DNA from: Erodium maritimum
Taxonomy: Eukaryota > Streptophyta > Magnoliopsida > Geraniales > Geraniaceae
Direction of reading: 5' to 3'
Assembly: GCA_963921825.1 (NCBI GenBank)
Contig: OY997592.1
Coordinates: 29,863,730 to 29,927,729 of the forward strand
DNA: 64,000 nt
Shown here: positions 1 through 11,461 of the stretch, one piece after another
Numbering within the stretch: the first letter of the stretch is position 1
Layout of the letters: each line of letters opens with the position of its first letter
Notes under the pieces: model-generated
Database searches by the model: none
Told to the model about the DNA's origin: nothing
The model's input: only the letters and a program-made list of their open reading frames with translations
Program-made: the position numbers and the translations under genes

Positions 1-480
1 TTTTTCACTTTACTATCTCAGGTAAATTTTATTTTAGGTATAGTACCCTGACTATTTTTTTTTCTTTTCCGCTACCGTATCAAACTTTTATTTTCAATTT
101 AGTACGTGCACTTAACTTTCCATCCGATTTTAGATGGGAATTGTTCCAGATCCGTCCATTTCACATGATCGACGGTTTGTGTCTGAGCGCGTGAATTAGA
201 ACTCAATTTGGTCCACACACGTCATTCTAGGGGCAATTCAGTAATTAAACTATATAATTAATACCAACTAATTCAGATACTGCGTACTCCATTTAAAAAT
301 GTTTCTTTTTTTCGTTTCAACTCCGATTTAATTTTTTTCTTGCGCCGATAATTTTCAGTTCCCAAGATCTATCTATCAAGTAGCATATTGAATATATTTT
401 GAAGCAAGAAGAGACATGTACAAGAAAAAATTATGATATACACACTATTCGTAAACCATATATATATATATATATATTAT
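1..480. other. AT-rich flank with a TIR-like repeat fragment
   Basis: There is no credible gene. The first ~240 bases carry phrases (tagtaccctgac, then aactttccatccgattttaga) resembling the ends of the long-TIR element that follows. This may be a fragment of a related transposon whose other arm is not in the window. A (TA)n run at about 460-477 abuts the next element. The same sequence is at 22915-23394. Confidence 0.4.
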
Positions 481-1239
481 AGGGTAATTTTCACCTCAAT
501 ACCCTAACTATCGTTTTATTTCACCTCAATACCCTAACTATTTTTCGTGACACTTCAATACCCTAGAATGGCATTTTCCGTCACTTTAGTACCCGCCGTC
601 AACTTTCCATCCATTTTGGATGGAAAATGCTTGAAAAGTCCAAAATACCCCTTACTAACAGTCAAATTTTCAAAATCTGCCATTGGTTTTCAAAATTTCT
701 TTATTTATTTATTTATTTATTTTATAAAAAACAATTTTTATTTTATAAAAATTAGAATTTCTTTAAAAATATTAATTTTTTATTTTATAAATTCAGTTTA
801 TATTTAAAAAATATATTTTTTATTTCAAAAAAACATATTTTATTTCAAAAAAATCATATATTATATAAAAAAATCATATTTTATTTTTTAAAAATAATGT
901 TTTATTTTTAAAAATCACATTTTATTTTATAAAAAATCATATTTTATATAAAAAATCTGTTTTTATTTTAAAAAATCTGTTTTTATTTTAAAAAATCTGT
1001 TTTTATTTATAAAATCTGTTTTTATTTTCAACAATCAGTTTTTATTTTTAAAAAATCAGTTTATTTTTTAAAAAATCTGTTTTTATTTATAAAAATCATA
1101 TTTTATTTTCAAAAATCTATTTTTATTTTTACAAAATCTGTTTTTATTTATACAAACCATATTTTATTTTCAAAATAAAAATTAATTTAATACATATTTT
1201 ATTTTTATTAAATTAATTTTTATTTTTACTTTTTAACCC

Positions 1240-1914
1240 ACAGTGCCAACCCACAAACAACACACCCTCTGACTTCCTCTCTCCCTCTTCAAGCGTACAC
1301 CATCTTCTCTATGCTTCATCTCCATTTTTGAACAACCCACAACTCCTTTTCATTTCCAGATTTGTTCTTTAACTTTTTTAAACCCTCCCAACCTCATCTT
1401 CAGATTCCGCTCTTCACAAAATCCCCTTCAACCTCAGATCTAGCAATGGCGACACCATCATTTATGCACAGAAGCGGAGAAAATATTCCGACCTCTACAA
1501 CCCTTTCCTCCTCTCCATGCTCTTGGTTCGCTGGTGGGGTTGCAGTTTTGGGTACCGCCGGTTGTGGATCTGCAACCTCTGACCAAGAGAACCTCGGCGC
1601 CCTCTCTGAAAATCCCAGGTCGGTGGAGAACTCCTCAACCTCGCCGTTTGAGATGTTGGAGTTGGAGGTCGTTGACGAAGACACGATGGGATTTTGTTGT
1701 ACTTAAAGGATTTAGGTTTTGATTTGAGTTTGAGTTTCTGGCTATGGTTTTGATTTCATTGTTCATCTTTCTCAGATCTGGTCATGTTAATTTCGTTCAT
1801 GTTTTGAAATAAGGATTTAGGTGAGGTTAAGCAGGGTCAAAGAGATTAGAAGTAAGGTTAAGCAGATTTGGAAGTGGGGTTAAGCAGATTTGGGGAAACA
1901 TGAACGATGAGAAG
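1240..1914 (+). other. Gene-like internal segment of the long-TIR element, unrecognised
   Basis: Between the AT-rich left arm and the solo LTR lies a GC-richer segment. Its CT-rich leader (1260-1440) looks like a plant 5' UTR, followed by an 86-codon ORF at 1446-1706 starting MATPSFMHRSGENIP. I recognise no domain. It could be a host sequence captured by the transposon (Pack-MULE style) or merely the transposon's own interior. The same segment is at 24154-24828. Confidence 0.25.
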
Positions 1915-4900
1915 TGTGAAGACCGCGTCGGTTAAACTAATTCAATTATTAAAATGTTTTGTTTGGGAGGGTTGGAAAGCGGGTTAAAATTCTTGGTTCG
2001 AGTGCGAAAAAAAAAGAAAAATAAAAGAGAAAAGAATGGGCCTAATTTTTGGCCCATGAACTAGGCCCACTTATCCCAATTCAAGCCCATTTCCTTTTGT
2101 TCTGGATTGATACAAGGGAGAATCCTAGGGTTGTGTGTAATAAAGAGGGGCGGCAGCAATAGTTTAGAAAAAAAAAGGGACACAGAACACTCCTCTTCCC
2201 TTTTGGTTTCGGCGGCTTGTTCTCGCACAGGGTGTTGGCGGCTTCATTTGGGGAACAGAGGATCTGTGGGTTATGGTCCTCAACCGTGTGTAGTGCTACG
2301 TCTTGGATAGAAAGAGAAAAAAAAAACAATTAAATGCTTGGTTGGTAGTTGGCGGCTGCAACAGGGGCAAGGCAACATCAAGGTGTTTTTTTTCTCCTTT
2401 GCTGTGTTTCTTGGAGGATATTTTCATCAAGCATCTTGATTAATTGATCATTAGTTAAGGGCAACACTTTAATGAAGAGAGAAGTTTAGTTCTGTTTTGG
2501 TGTATTTTGCTTGAGCCACGGTAGAGAGATCAAGAACAATTCTTGATGGACCATGTGGTGATCTTAAAGGAGCAGCTAAGGACGTTAGAGCACTAGTGGT
2601 GCTTTTGGTAATGTTAGCAGTGAAGAAGACTCCATGCCCCAGGTGAATTTCTTGTCTTCTTTTTCAGTGTCGAGGGATTTAATTTTTCTTTTGTATATTA
2701 CCGTTTGGGAAATAGGAAATTAGGGTTTGTAGTTCGTGAGAATCGGAATTTGACGGGTTTAAAAACTTTAAACGCAAATTAAATGACTCGGAAGTCGGAA
2801 ATTGATTCCGTCGAATGCATAGGAACCCTCGAATTATTCTAAGACCGTAGAAACGAAAACGAGAACTTTCGGAGCCCCGGAAGGGTATTTACAAAACTCG
2901 AGCAGATTCGTCATGTCGGGCGAATCGGGCCTTTACGGGTCCTTTGTCGACAATGTCGAGTAATTGGGAAGTTTGGGAGTGATCGAAATTGTTGGGGTTA
3001 CTTTTTTGCGTCGAGTTTACTGAATTTCAGTTTATGCCTGCAAGCTTAAAAGAGTTTAAAATTGTGTTCTTGTTAGATCGTGCTGCAGACCGAGGAAAGG
3101 GAAAGCTAGGCGAGTGACCGAGATCATGCCGGAGCTTAATTGTGCGCTTTTGGAGAAAGCATACGAGGTAGGGAAAGTAGCCGGATCTCGGCCCTGACTG
3201 GGGAAAGTTAACAGTAGAAATGCATGTGACACTTGGGTGTCGTGGGTTAATTAGGTTTATCGAATATTAGAAAGGTATGATACGGGATTGTAGCGAACCT
3301 TAGAAAAGCATGTGATACTTAGTAGTATCGTAGGAATAGAGAACTTAGCGATAATAGAATTACTGGAGGCATATGACCATGTCCGGAGGTTGATTGTGAA
3401 CTTATCGATATTAGGACTGTTGGAGGCATTGTTTATGCCGGAGGTTGATTGTGTATTTTGTATTGGGTGGCCATGAGAGCCCGTATTTTACTGTTGTGTA
3501 TTGGGTGGCCATGATAGCCCGTATTTTACTGTTGTGTATTGGGTGGCCATGAGAGCCCGTGCTTTACTGTTGTGTCTTGGGTGACCATGAGAGCCCGTAT
3601 TTTACTGCTGTGTATTGGGTGGCCATGAGAGCCCGTATTTTACTGTTGTGTATTGGGTGGCCATGAGAGCTCGTGCTTTACTGTTGTGTCTTGGGTGGTC
3701 ATGAGAGCCCGTGTTTTACTGTTGGTGTCTTGGGTGGCCAAGAGGACCCGTGGGGTTGTTGAACCCGTGTCTTATTGTCGGTGTGTCTTGGGTGGCCATG
3801 AGGGCCCGTGGGGTTGTTGAACCCGTGAGTTACTGTTGTTGTGTCTTGGGAGGCCGTGAGTGCCCCTAGGGTTGTTGAACCCGTGTCTTTACCGTTGGTG
3901 TGTCTTGGGAGGCCGTGAGTGCCTGTGGGGTTGTTGAGCCCGTGAGTTACTGTTGGTGGTTTTGGGTGGCCGTGAGTGCCCGTGGGGTTGTTGAGCCCGT
4001 GAGTTACTATTGGTGATTTTGAGGGGTCGTGAGTGCCCGTGGGGTTGTTGAGCCCGTGAGTTACTGTCGGTGTATCTTGGGAGGTCGTGAGGGCCTGTGG
4101 GGTTGTTGAGTCCGTGTTTTACGGTTGGTGTCTTGGGTGGCCATGAGTGCCTGTGGAGTGCTGAACTTGTGTCGTTGATGTTTGTTGAACTTTGTTTGTG
4201 ATTGTGATTGTGGTTACCTGAGGTTGGGGGCCCGCTTCATGAAACGGGGGTCCACGAGCACACGCGTCTGCATGTTCAGACGGGGTAGGGGGCCTGCCCG
4301 ACAACAAAGGGGTCCTGGCCGCATGTGTGTGGTTTGGGGTTGTGAGTGTGATAGGTCGACAGCCTGATCCGACTTTGTGTCGATGAATTGCGATAGGTCG
4401 ACATGCTGATCCGACTTTGTGTCGATGAATTGCGACAGGTCGACCGCCTGACCTGATGAGATCGGTAAAGGGCGTGAGGGAGGTTACTGGGCAGCTGGTA
4501 TGCGATCCTTTGTGATCTTGTTTGTTGTGCGATCCTTTGTGATCTTGGGTGTTGTGTGGTGGTCTTTTGAGTCATTGGAAGAGGTCGTGATCGTTGTGTC
4601 GGGTCTACCTTACGTGTCCAAGTGTCGAGTCGGTTGAGGAAGGTCACCGTTTGTGCGTGTTAGTCGGAGTACTTGAGTTGGGGATAGTGATCCCCGGTGT
4701 TTAGTTTGTTGTTGGTGTTACCGGCATTATCTGCTAATTATGCCGTAGTCAGTCTGTTATCCGTGGTGGTGAGCGAACGCTCACCCCTAGCTGCTTTTCC
4801 TACAGGTACCATTCGCAGGATGGACTAGGTGAGCTTCCGAAGCCTGAAGAGCTAGGAGCGGGATTCTGGGTTTATTTTGAGTCTAGCGACGGATACCCTA

Positions 4901-5053
4901 CTTTTGTCCACTTGGGACGTATTTTAAATTGTAAATATTATTTTGGTTTAACTAAATGGAAATTTCAAGTGTTTATTCAAAACAGGTTTCAAATGATTTA
5001 TGTTTTTAAATGTTCGCGTCCCGAGTTCGGTTTACTGAAATTGAGGCGTGACA
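1915..5053 (+). mobile_element. Solo LTR of a Gypsy (Tekay-type) element, copy 1
   Basis: The segment begins TGTGAAGACC and ends GGCGTGACA. It is bracketed by the 5-bp target duplication AGAAG (1910-1914 and 5054-5058). From about 2755 to the end it is recognisably related to the LTR at 7259-10080: the same order of blocks, the ggtggccatgagagcccgt repeat region and the same terminal TTTACTGAAATTG. The first ~840 bp are not obviously shared, so it is a different subfamily. No internal region is present, so it is a recombined solo LTR. It lies inside the long-TIR element and is younger than that element. Confidence 0.8.
3459..4170 (+). repeat. Minisatellite inside the solo LTR
   Basis: About 17 imperfect units of roughly 38-46 bp share a core like TTGGGTGGCCATGAGAGCCC followed by GT-rich spacer. 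Early units are shorter and more uniform; later ones carry an added GTGGGGTTGTTGAGCCCGTG part. The same repeat type, in fewer units, occurs in the LTRs at 8995-9262 and 48738-49005. Confidence 0.85.
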
Positions 5054-5783
5054 AGAAGCCATAGATCTGGACCTAAGAGAGTCCATGCCGTGAGAGAGTT
5101 TGGGAAGATAAAAATGGGTAGTAAAATGTAAAATAGAAAAGAATAAGTTAGTTAAAAATGAAAAAGAAAACAAAAAAACAATTAATTAAATGAAAAAAAT
5201 AATTTTTTATGTATTTTTAAATTAAAATCTAAATTTCTGAGAATAAAAATATTTTTCATAAATAAAAACAGAATTTTGAAAATAAAATATGATTTTTATA
5301 AATAAAAACATATTTTTTTTTAAAATAAAACTGATTTTTGAAAATTAAATATGATTTTTATAAATAATAACAGATTTTTTAAAACAAAATATGATTTTTA
5401 AAAATAAAACATGATTTTTTATATAATATATGATTTTTTGAAATAAAATATGTTTTTTTGAAATAAAAAATATATTTTTTAAATATAAACTGATTTTATA
5501 AAATAAAAAATTAATATTTTTAAAGAAGTTCTAATTTTTATAAAATAAAAAATGATTTTTATAAAATAAATAAAAAGAAATTTTGAAAACCAATGGTATA
5601 GACTGTTAGTGAGGGGTATTTTGGACTTTTCAAGCATTTTCCATCCAAAATGGATGGAAAGTTGACGGCGGGTACTAAATTGACGAAAAATTTCATTCTA
5701 AGGTATTGATGTGCCATGAAAAATAGTTAGGATATTGAGGTGAAATAAAACGATAGTTAGGGTATTGAGGCGAAAATTACCCT

Positions 5784-6669
5784 ATATTATATTCTCAAAC
5801 TTACATCCCTCTTATTCTCAAACCATATTTCTCATATTCCAAACTCGCATCACCATATTCTCAGCCCACAACACCTATATTCTCAAACTCACATCCCTCC
5901 AAAGTTGTAAAAAACGTTAGGGGCGCTTCGGGGGGAAGGGGTCCTAGGCGCTAGACGGAGATTAGTCGGGAATTAATCGGATTATTAATTTATTATATAT
6001 TTTCAAATTTTACATTATACTATATAAAAAATATTAATAATATTGAACGGTAAACATATTTAAAAAAAACATAAATATTCTACTAATCTAAAAGTATCAT
6101 ACAATTCTTCAAAGAATATCAATAAGTATGACTCTATCAACTCAATTAATACAAACTTGTGCACTTTTTTTGTTTTGAAAATACTAAAAAAAAATTAATA
6201 GTGTGAATCAAACTCGAGATGTAACACTTAAACAAAGTGTGTTCTACACTTCTACCAAATCAACTAACTAGCATAATTTTATAGCTTTACTTAGTTTGTA
6301 GAAGATTAGAAACTGTTTTTTTTAACTACGAATCCGACCCGATGTCTGACCCACCCGCTCAATTAATCAGCCAAGCGGTGATTAATTCGCCTAATCGAGG
6401 ATTAATCGCTCATATTCCACTCAAACGACTTGCAGCACCCTAAGAAAATAAATCGAATCGACATAGTCTATTTCGGCGCTTAGGTAGGGCGTAGATGAAG
6501 ATTTTTACAACATTGATTATATCTCTTAAACACAAAAAACAATCCAGTATAACTAAATGAAAGTACGTGGTAATAAGATATAAATAAATGTAAATTTTCC
6601 TAATATGAACCGTAATCATATTTATATATGGGGCTAATCGTCTGACAAAAGTCAAAGTAGCATTATACG
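5784..6669. other. AT-rich flank without a gene; possible MITE-like insertion
   Basis: No coding sequence is supported. At 5787-5900 there are loose repeats of ATTCTCAAAC/ATATTCTCA with a period of about 25 bp. From about 5905 (gttgtaaaaaacgttagggg) to about 6445 lies a segment with GGCGC/TAGGCG and GATTAATCG words near both ends in opposite orientation. This is the style of small non-autonomous elements common in plants. The boundaries are not clear enough to name a family. The same sequence is at 28698-29583. Confidence 0.35.
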
Positions 6670-7258
6670 GCCCTCCACGGGTTCTTTACCAAAATGGCCT
6701 TATTTTTGTAAGTGTCACTTATGTAGGCTTTAGTTTTTATCTCTAACCAAAGTAGCCCTCTCATTTATGGCAGTTCATGAATGCCAAACCTACCCTTTTA
6801 TCTGATCCATGTCAGCAGCCAAGTGTGCTCCATGTCAGCGCCCACTCAGCAAAAAGTTTGGCGCGAAATCCACGTCAGCACGATGAGGCAGCTGAATTGG
6901 GCGTGGTTTGGGGGTTTGTTGTCGGGTTTTCGTTCACCTCCTTCTCCTTCATCCTCGTTTTTCACCTTTACTCGCTGATTCTTTTTGTCCCGTGCATTGT
7001 TGGTCCTCTTATCTGTTTTTTCTTCTTCAATTGGTCGTCCAAGTAGCTCAATTAATTGCCAAAGAAGCCTGCACAGAAAAGCCCTAGGTAGATGTAAGTA
7101 ATTGGGAAAGAGCTAATTTGTAGTTTATGCATACAATTTGAAGATTTTTCGCAATATGTTTGTATAAACTTAGTTCATATTATCATGGAATGGTTTTGAA
7201 GCATATTTCGAACTAGTATTGAACTCCATTTCACGATTTTAAGGTTCAAGGATCGTAG
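6670..7258 (+). mobile_element. Left end (TIR and leader) of the large Ulp1-type MULE, copy 1
   Basis: This duplicates 29584-30172. It carries the putative target duplication GCCCTCCAC (6670-6678), the left terminal repeat from 6679 and the leader, interrupted at 7259 by the Gypsy LTR with its own 5-bp duplication CGTAG (7254-7258). The rest of this MULE is missing from copy 1 because the duplication ends at 13148. No coding sequence is supported in the leader. Confidence 0.65.
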
Positions 7259-8994
7259 TGTAATAACCACTTTCGGTCAACGCCAGTTAAACATGCGAAA
7301 AACAGGAAAATTTAAATTTTTTAAGACAGACACTTAATTGAACCTGAAATGACCCTGAGGGTCATACCGGACTTAAGATGACCCCGATATCGACCAAAGT
7401 GAGTCCCGGGGGACTCAGGGCAACTTTCTGATCAATTTGGGAAAAGTTGACCTTTCGCTGGAAAAGTCAACCGAGCGACGTTTTGGTCCGTTCGAGGACC
7501 GTTTTGGATCCAAAGAGCTTAGCCGTCGTCGCAGCGGTGTTAGTTGAGCCGTTTCCTTGTAGCCCGTGAAGTTTCGTAATTTTTGGGAAAAAGTGCCCGT
7601 TCGGGGCCTGAATCGTCCGATTTTCGCGAATCTGATTGTAAAATATCTAGTAGATATTTTCCAATAGGTGTGGGACCCACCTTGCCACTTGTCCAACAAG
7701 TGGTGGTGTTAGTTTTGGGGGGGAAATAAAGAAGACACCCTTAAGGGGTGTTCGGCCAAGAATAAATCAAAAGGAAAAAAAATAGAAAATAGAAGAGAGA
7801 AGTTAGAGAGAGAAGGTGAAGAGAGAAAAGGAGAAGAAGAAGAGAGCTAGGTTTGTGGTGCCACTATTCACGTCATCCATCCATTGGATCGACTCAAGGC
7901 TAGGAGGAATCAAGTTCCCCTCGTTCTCCTCTTGGGTAAGCACCGAACCGGTCGTTGATTTGATAATTTTCAAATGTTAGGGTTTGATTTAAAAATGATT
8001 AGTTAGGGTTGTATTGAGGTTAGGGGTTTGTTAGAGACGTTTTGGAGGTGTTTGGAGGTGAAGGAGGACGTTTACCGGCGACCGGGAGCTAGGGAGGAGC
8101 TCCGGCCACCTTAGGGGGTGGCCGACCACCATGTGAGGTGGCTGGCCGGAGCTAGGGCCGGCCACCACCATGGTGGGCCGGGCCCATTTAAGCCCTAGGG
8201 CCCACGGCCAAGTTGGGCCGGGTGGGGCCCACGTGCTCGGGAGCTCGGGTTTAGTGTTCGGGAGGGTTAAAACGTTCCCCGGACCATTTATCAATAACCC
8301 TATCGAAATTTGGAATTAAATTGGAAAAGTTGTAATTAACGGGTTTTAGAAACTTTAAACGTTAATTAATTGACTCGGAAGTCGGAATTCGATTCTGTCA
8401 AGTGCATTCGGACCCTTGAATTATTCTAGGAACCTAGAAACGAAAACGGGAATTTTTGGAGCCCCGGAAGGGCATTTACAAAACCCGGGCAGATTCGTCA
8501 TGTCGGGTGAATCGGGCCTTTACGGGTCCTTTATCGACAATGTCGAGCAATTGGGAAGTTTGGGAGTGATCGACATTGTCGGGGTTACGTTTGGGCGTTA
8601 AGTTTATAAATTTCCAGTTATTTTTCCTGCGAGTTTAAAGTGCATTAAAAATTGTGTTCTTTTAGATCGTGCTGCGGACCGAGGCAAAGGGAAGCTAGGC
8701 GAGTGACTAGGATCACGCCGGGGCTTAGTTGAGCACTTTTGGAGTTATATACGAGGTAGGGAAAAGTAGCCGGATCTCGGCCCTGACTAGGGAAAGTTAA
8801 CAGTAGAATTTCATGTGACACCGGGGTGTCGTGGGTTGAGTAGGTTTATTTAAATATTAGAAAGGCATGATACGGGAACGTAGCGTTTATGAGAAAAGCA
8901 TGTGACACTTAGTAGTGTCGTAGGAACAGAGAACTTAGCGATATTAGATATACTGGAGGCATATGACCATGCCCGGAGGTTGACTGTTTAATTT

Positions 8995-9262
8995 ATGTCT
9001 TGGGTGGCCATGAGAGCCCGTGTATTATTATTGGTGTCTTGGGTGGCCATGAGAGCCCGTGTATTATTGTTGGTGTCTTTGGTGGCCATGAGAGCCCGTG
9101 TTTTACTGTTGGGATGTCTTGGGAGGCCATGAGTTCCCGTGGGGTTGTTGAGCCCGTGAGTTACAGTTGGTGTGTCTTGGGAGGCCATGAGGGCCCGTGG
9201 GGTTGTTGAACTCGAGTCTTTATTGTTGGAGTCTTGAGTGGCCATGAGTGCCTGGGGAGTGT
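8995..9262 (+). repeat. Minisatellite 1 in the Gypsy 5' LTR, copy 1
   Basis: About six to seven imperfect units of ~39-46 bp are built on TTGGGTGGCCATGAGAGCCC. It is homologous to the larger array in the solo LTR and is repeated at 31909-32176 and 48738-49005. Confidence 0.85.
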
Positions 9263-9364
9263 TGAACTGGTCTTGTTACTGTTTGTTGAGCTTTGCTTGT
9301 GATTGTGATTGTGTTTGCCCGAGGTTAGTAACCCAACTTCGTGTCGGGGAGTAGTGTGGATTTT

Positions 9365-9596
9365 GGCAGGTTACGAGCATTCTTTGGCTGGCCTGACCAA
9401 ATTCGAGTCTCGACAGGTTATGAGCATTCTTTGGCTAGCCTAATCTGTTTCGGGTCTCGACAGGTTATGAGCATTCTTTGGCTAGCCTGATCCGTTTCGG
9501 GTCTCGGCAGGTTACGAGCATTCTTTGGCTGGCCTGATCCGTGTTCGAGTCTTGCCAGGTTGTGAGCATTCTTTGGCTAGCCTGATCCGTGTTCGT
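9365..9596 (+). repeat. Minisatellite 2 in the Gypsy 5' LTR, copy 1
   Basis: Five units of about 46-48 bp share the core CAGGTTACGAGCATTCTTTG followed by GCTGGCCTGATCC. It is repeated at 32279-32510 and at about 49107-49340. The solo LTR at 1915-5053 lacks this array and instead has a short repeat around TAGGTCGAC (4350-4450). Confidence 0.85.
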
Positions 9597-10716
9597 GTCT
9601 TTGGAGGAGGTCATAAATGGTTGTGTCGGGTTTACTTTACGAGTTTGAGGTTGAGTCTGTCGTGGAAGGTAATGGGTTGTGGGTCAGTTGAGTACTTGAG
9701 TTGGGGATTGTAGTCCCGGTGTTGGGTTGGAATTGGTGTTACTGGCTTTGTCTGCTAATTATGCCATAGTCAGTCTGTTATCTGTGGTGGTGAGCGAACG
9801 CTCACCCCTAGCTGCTTTTCCTACAGGTACTGATCACTGGACGGACTAGGTGAGCTCTTGAAGCTTGTGGAGCTAGGAGCAGAGTCCGGTCTTTTTTATT
9901 TTGAGTCTAGTGACGGATACTTGTACCTTGTCCATTTGTTGGGATGTTTTTGTATTGTAAATATTATTTTTGATAACTAAATGGTAATTTCATAGTATTT
10001 ATTCAAAACAGGTTTCTAGTGCTTTTATGTTTTTAAATGTTCGCGTCCCGAGTTCGGTTTACTGAAATTGGGGCGTGACAGCTTGGTATCAGAGCTCGAG
10101 GTTTCACACCTCGGACTGTCCGTGAATTAGGTGGGGAGGGTCGAGTCAGTGTAGACCCGTCATGTCTTGAGTCTTGTTTGTTGGTGCGTATGTTGCAGTA
10201 TTTTGTTACTGGCATACTGATTGTGTGTGGTTGCGTGAACTGTTTTTAAATTGTCGCGATTCGACTCAGGAGCGCTCCTGTAGTCGAACGTGACGGTGCA
10301 GATGTCAAGTCGGTACAACATGGTTTGGGGACGCCTGGACCAGGTTGTAACTACGTGATGTCAAGAAATGAGGTTTTAAAATGAAAGGGAGAAAGTTTTA
10401 AAATTGTTGGCCCTGTTGGCGTGTTTTAAACTTGATTGGCCCGGTGGGCGTATGTTTTGATTTTGGTTGCCCCGGTAGGCAAGGTTCGACTTTGGTTGGC
10501 TGGTGAGCGGGGGTCGTCGTTGTTGTGATTGTTGTTGTTTGACCTTGTCGGTTTGTGTTTTGGTTGAGGTTGGAAGACTCGTGGTTGGTTTTGATTTGTT
10601 GTGCGTGTGTTGTTAAATTGGTGATCTAGCGCGTGCGTCGTTTGAGACCAATCTTAGGGTTAAGACGGGTTAAGATTCGAGTTTAGAGCGAGTTTGGAAA
10701 ACAGGTCTGCACAAGC

Positions 10717-10814
10717 GTCACGGATCCGTGACAGACCAGAGAGGGTTGGAAGGATTTAGGTCTTTGTCACGGATCCGTGACCCCAACCGTGACGGGGTCT
10801 TCCACGGATCCGTG
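10717..10814. repeat. Three BamHI-type palindromes in the Gypsy leader, copy 1
   Basis: The perfect 16-bp palindrome GTCACGGATCCGTGAC occurs at 10717-10732 and 10766-10781. Its 12-bp core CACGGATCCGTG occurs at 10803-10814. They lie in the untranslated leader between the primer-binding site and gag. The second copy of the duplication has them at 33631-33646, 33680-33695 and 33717-33728. Confidence 0.9.
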
Positions 10815-11461
10815 ACCCCTGTTTTTGCACCGTCTTGACTTCGCAGTTCTTTCGTGTTGTTGTGCGTGGCTTGGTGTGCGTCTATGCGGTTAATTTGAGG
10901 TTTTGCTTACGTATTATTATAATTAAAGTATAAATAGCGTGAGCGGTGTGACGTTTATTGACAAGTACGTTAGGGTAGACGTGGATCGTGTGAACATTAG
11001 TGTATTTGAACTTGTGGTCTTTATTTGAGTTCGCAAACTGAACGTTTGCGTGTATCCCTGCAGAGGATACTGACTTATGGCTCGCAGTAGACGCGGACGA
11101 GCGGTGGTAACACGAGGACGGGCGCCCACGCGAGGCAGGCGGGGACGGTCATCGGGGACACCAGGACGGGTGCCAACCGTTGAGCCCGCCGAGTACGCGG
11201 AGGCGCAGGGCACTCCTGTCGGAGAAGACAGGAGAAGCGACGCGGGACCGTCTACAGGCACACCTGGTGTTCCGCCGGTCGCGGACCCTCCCGTTATGAC
11301 TGCCCTGGACGAGCTGACCAGGACAGTCCAGAGTTTAGTGGCGGTCATCGCCAGTCGAGAGTCGACTTCACCAGCTCCAGGGGCAGCAGCGGTCCCAGTG
11401 AGGCCCGGTCAGGCAGAGGACCACACAGCCCGGACCCTACTAGACTTTCTGAAGCTAGGGA

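Larger units (their letters stand above)
481..5783. mobile_element. Long-TIR, MULE-like non-autonomous DNA transposon (copy 1)
   Basis: The two ends are inverted copies of each other. From 481 inward the sequence reads agggtaattttcacctcaat and so on; from 5783 inward on the other strand it is nearly the same. About 190 bp match at roughly 90%, and the similarity continues as AT-rich, ATTTT/AAAAT-rich arms to about 1215 and 5140. The 7-bp sequence ATATTAT flanks both ends (474-480 and 5784-5790), although low complexity weakens this as a target duplication. Long TIRs and a 7-9 bp duplication fit the Mutator superfamily. No transposase was seen, so it is presumably non-autonomous. A solo LTR (1915-5053) sits inside; without it the element is about 2.16 kb. 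Confidence 0.7.
7259..11461 (+). mobile_element. 5' part of a Gypsy (Tekay-type) element, copy 1
   Basis: The 5' LTR spans 7259-10080, starting TGTAATAACC and ending GGCGTGACA. The primer-binding site TGGTATCAGAGC (10084-10095) matches initiator-Met tRNA. A long leader and the beginning of gag (from 11077, an Arg/Gly-rich N-terminus) follow. The element is cut at 11461 by the Copia LTR, and the rest is absent in this copy because the tandem duplication ends there. It is a fossil fragment of the complete insertion at 30173-49823. Confidence 0.9.

Noticed and set aside
1362-1706. 114-codon open frame on the + strand inside the long-TIR element as a real gene
   Set aside because: It lies within a transposon interior, has no recognised domain and begins in a CT-rich leader-like stretch; kept only as a low-confidence captured segment.
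3459-4170. A CRISPR-like or regulatory repeat array
   Set aside because: Units are contiguous and imperfect without unique spacers, sit inside a plant LTR, and are an ordinary minisatellite.
6777-7046. Small hydrophobic open frame in the MULE leader (also 29691-29960)
   Set aside because: It overlaps another frame, lies between the terminal repeat and the transposase, and resembles no known protein; treated as a non-coding leader.
8988-9245. Open frames on both strands across the LTR minisatellites (repetitive ALMATQDTNNN-type peptides)
   Set aside because: They are by-products of a tandem repeat whose unit keeps frames open; the same happens in each LTR copy. No coding signal.
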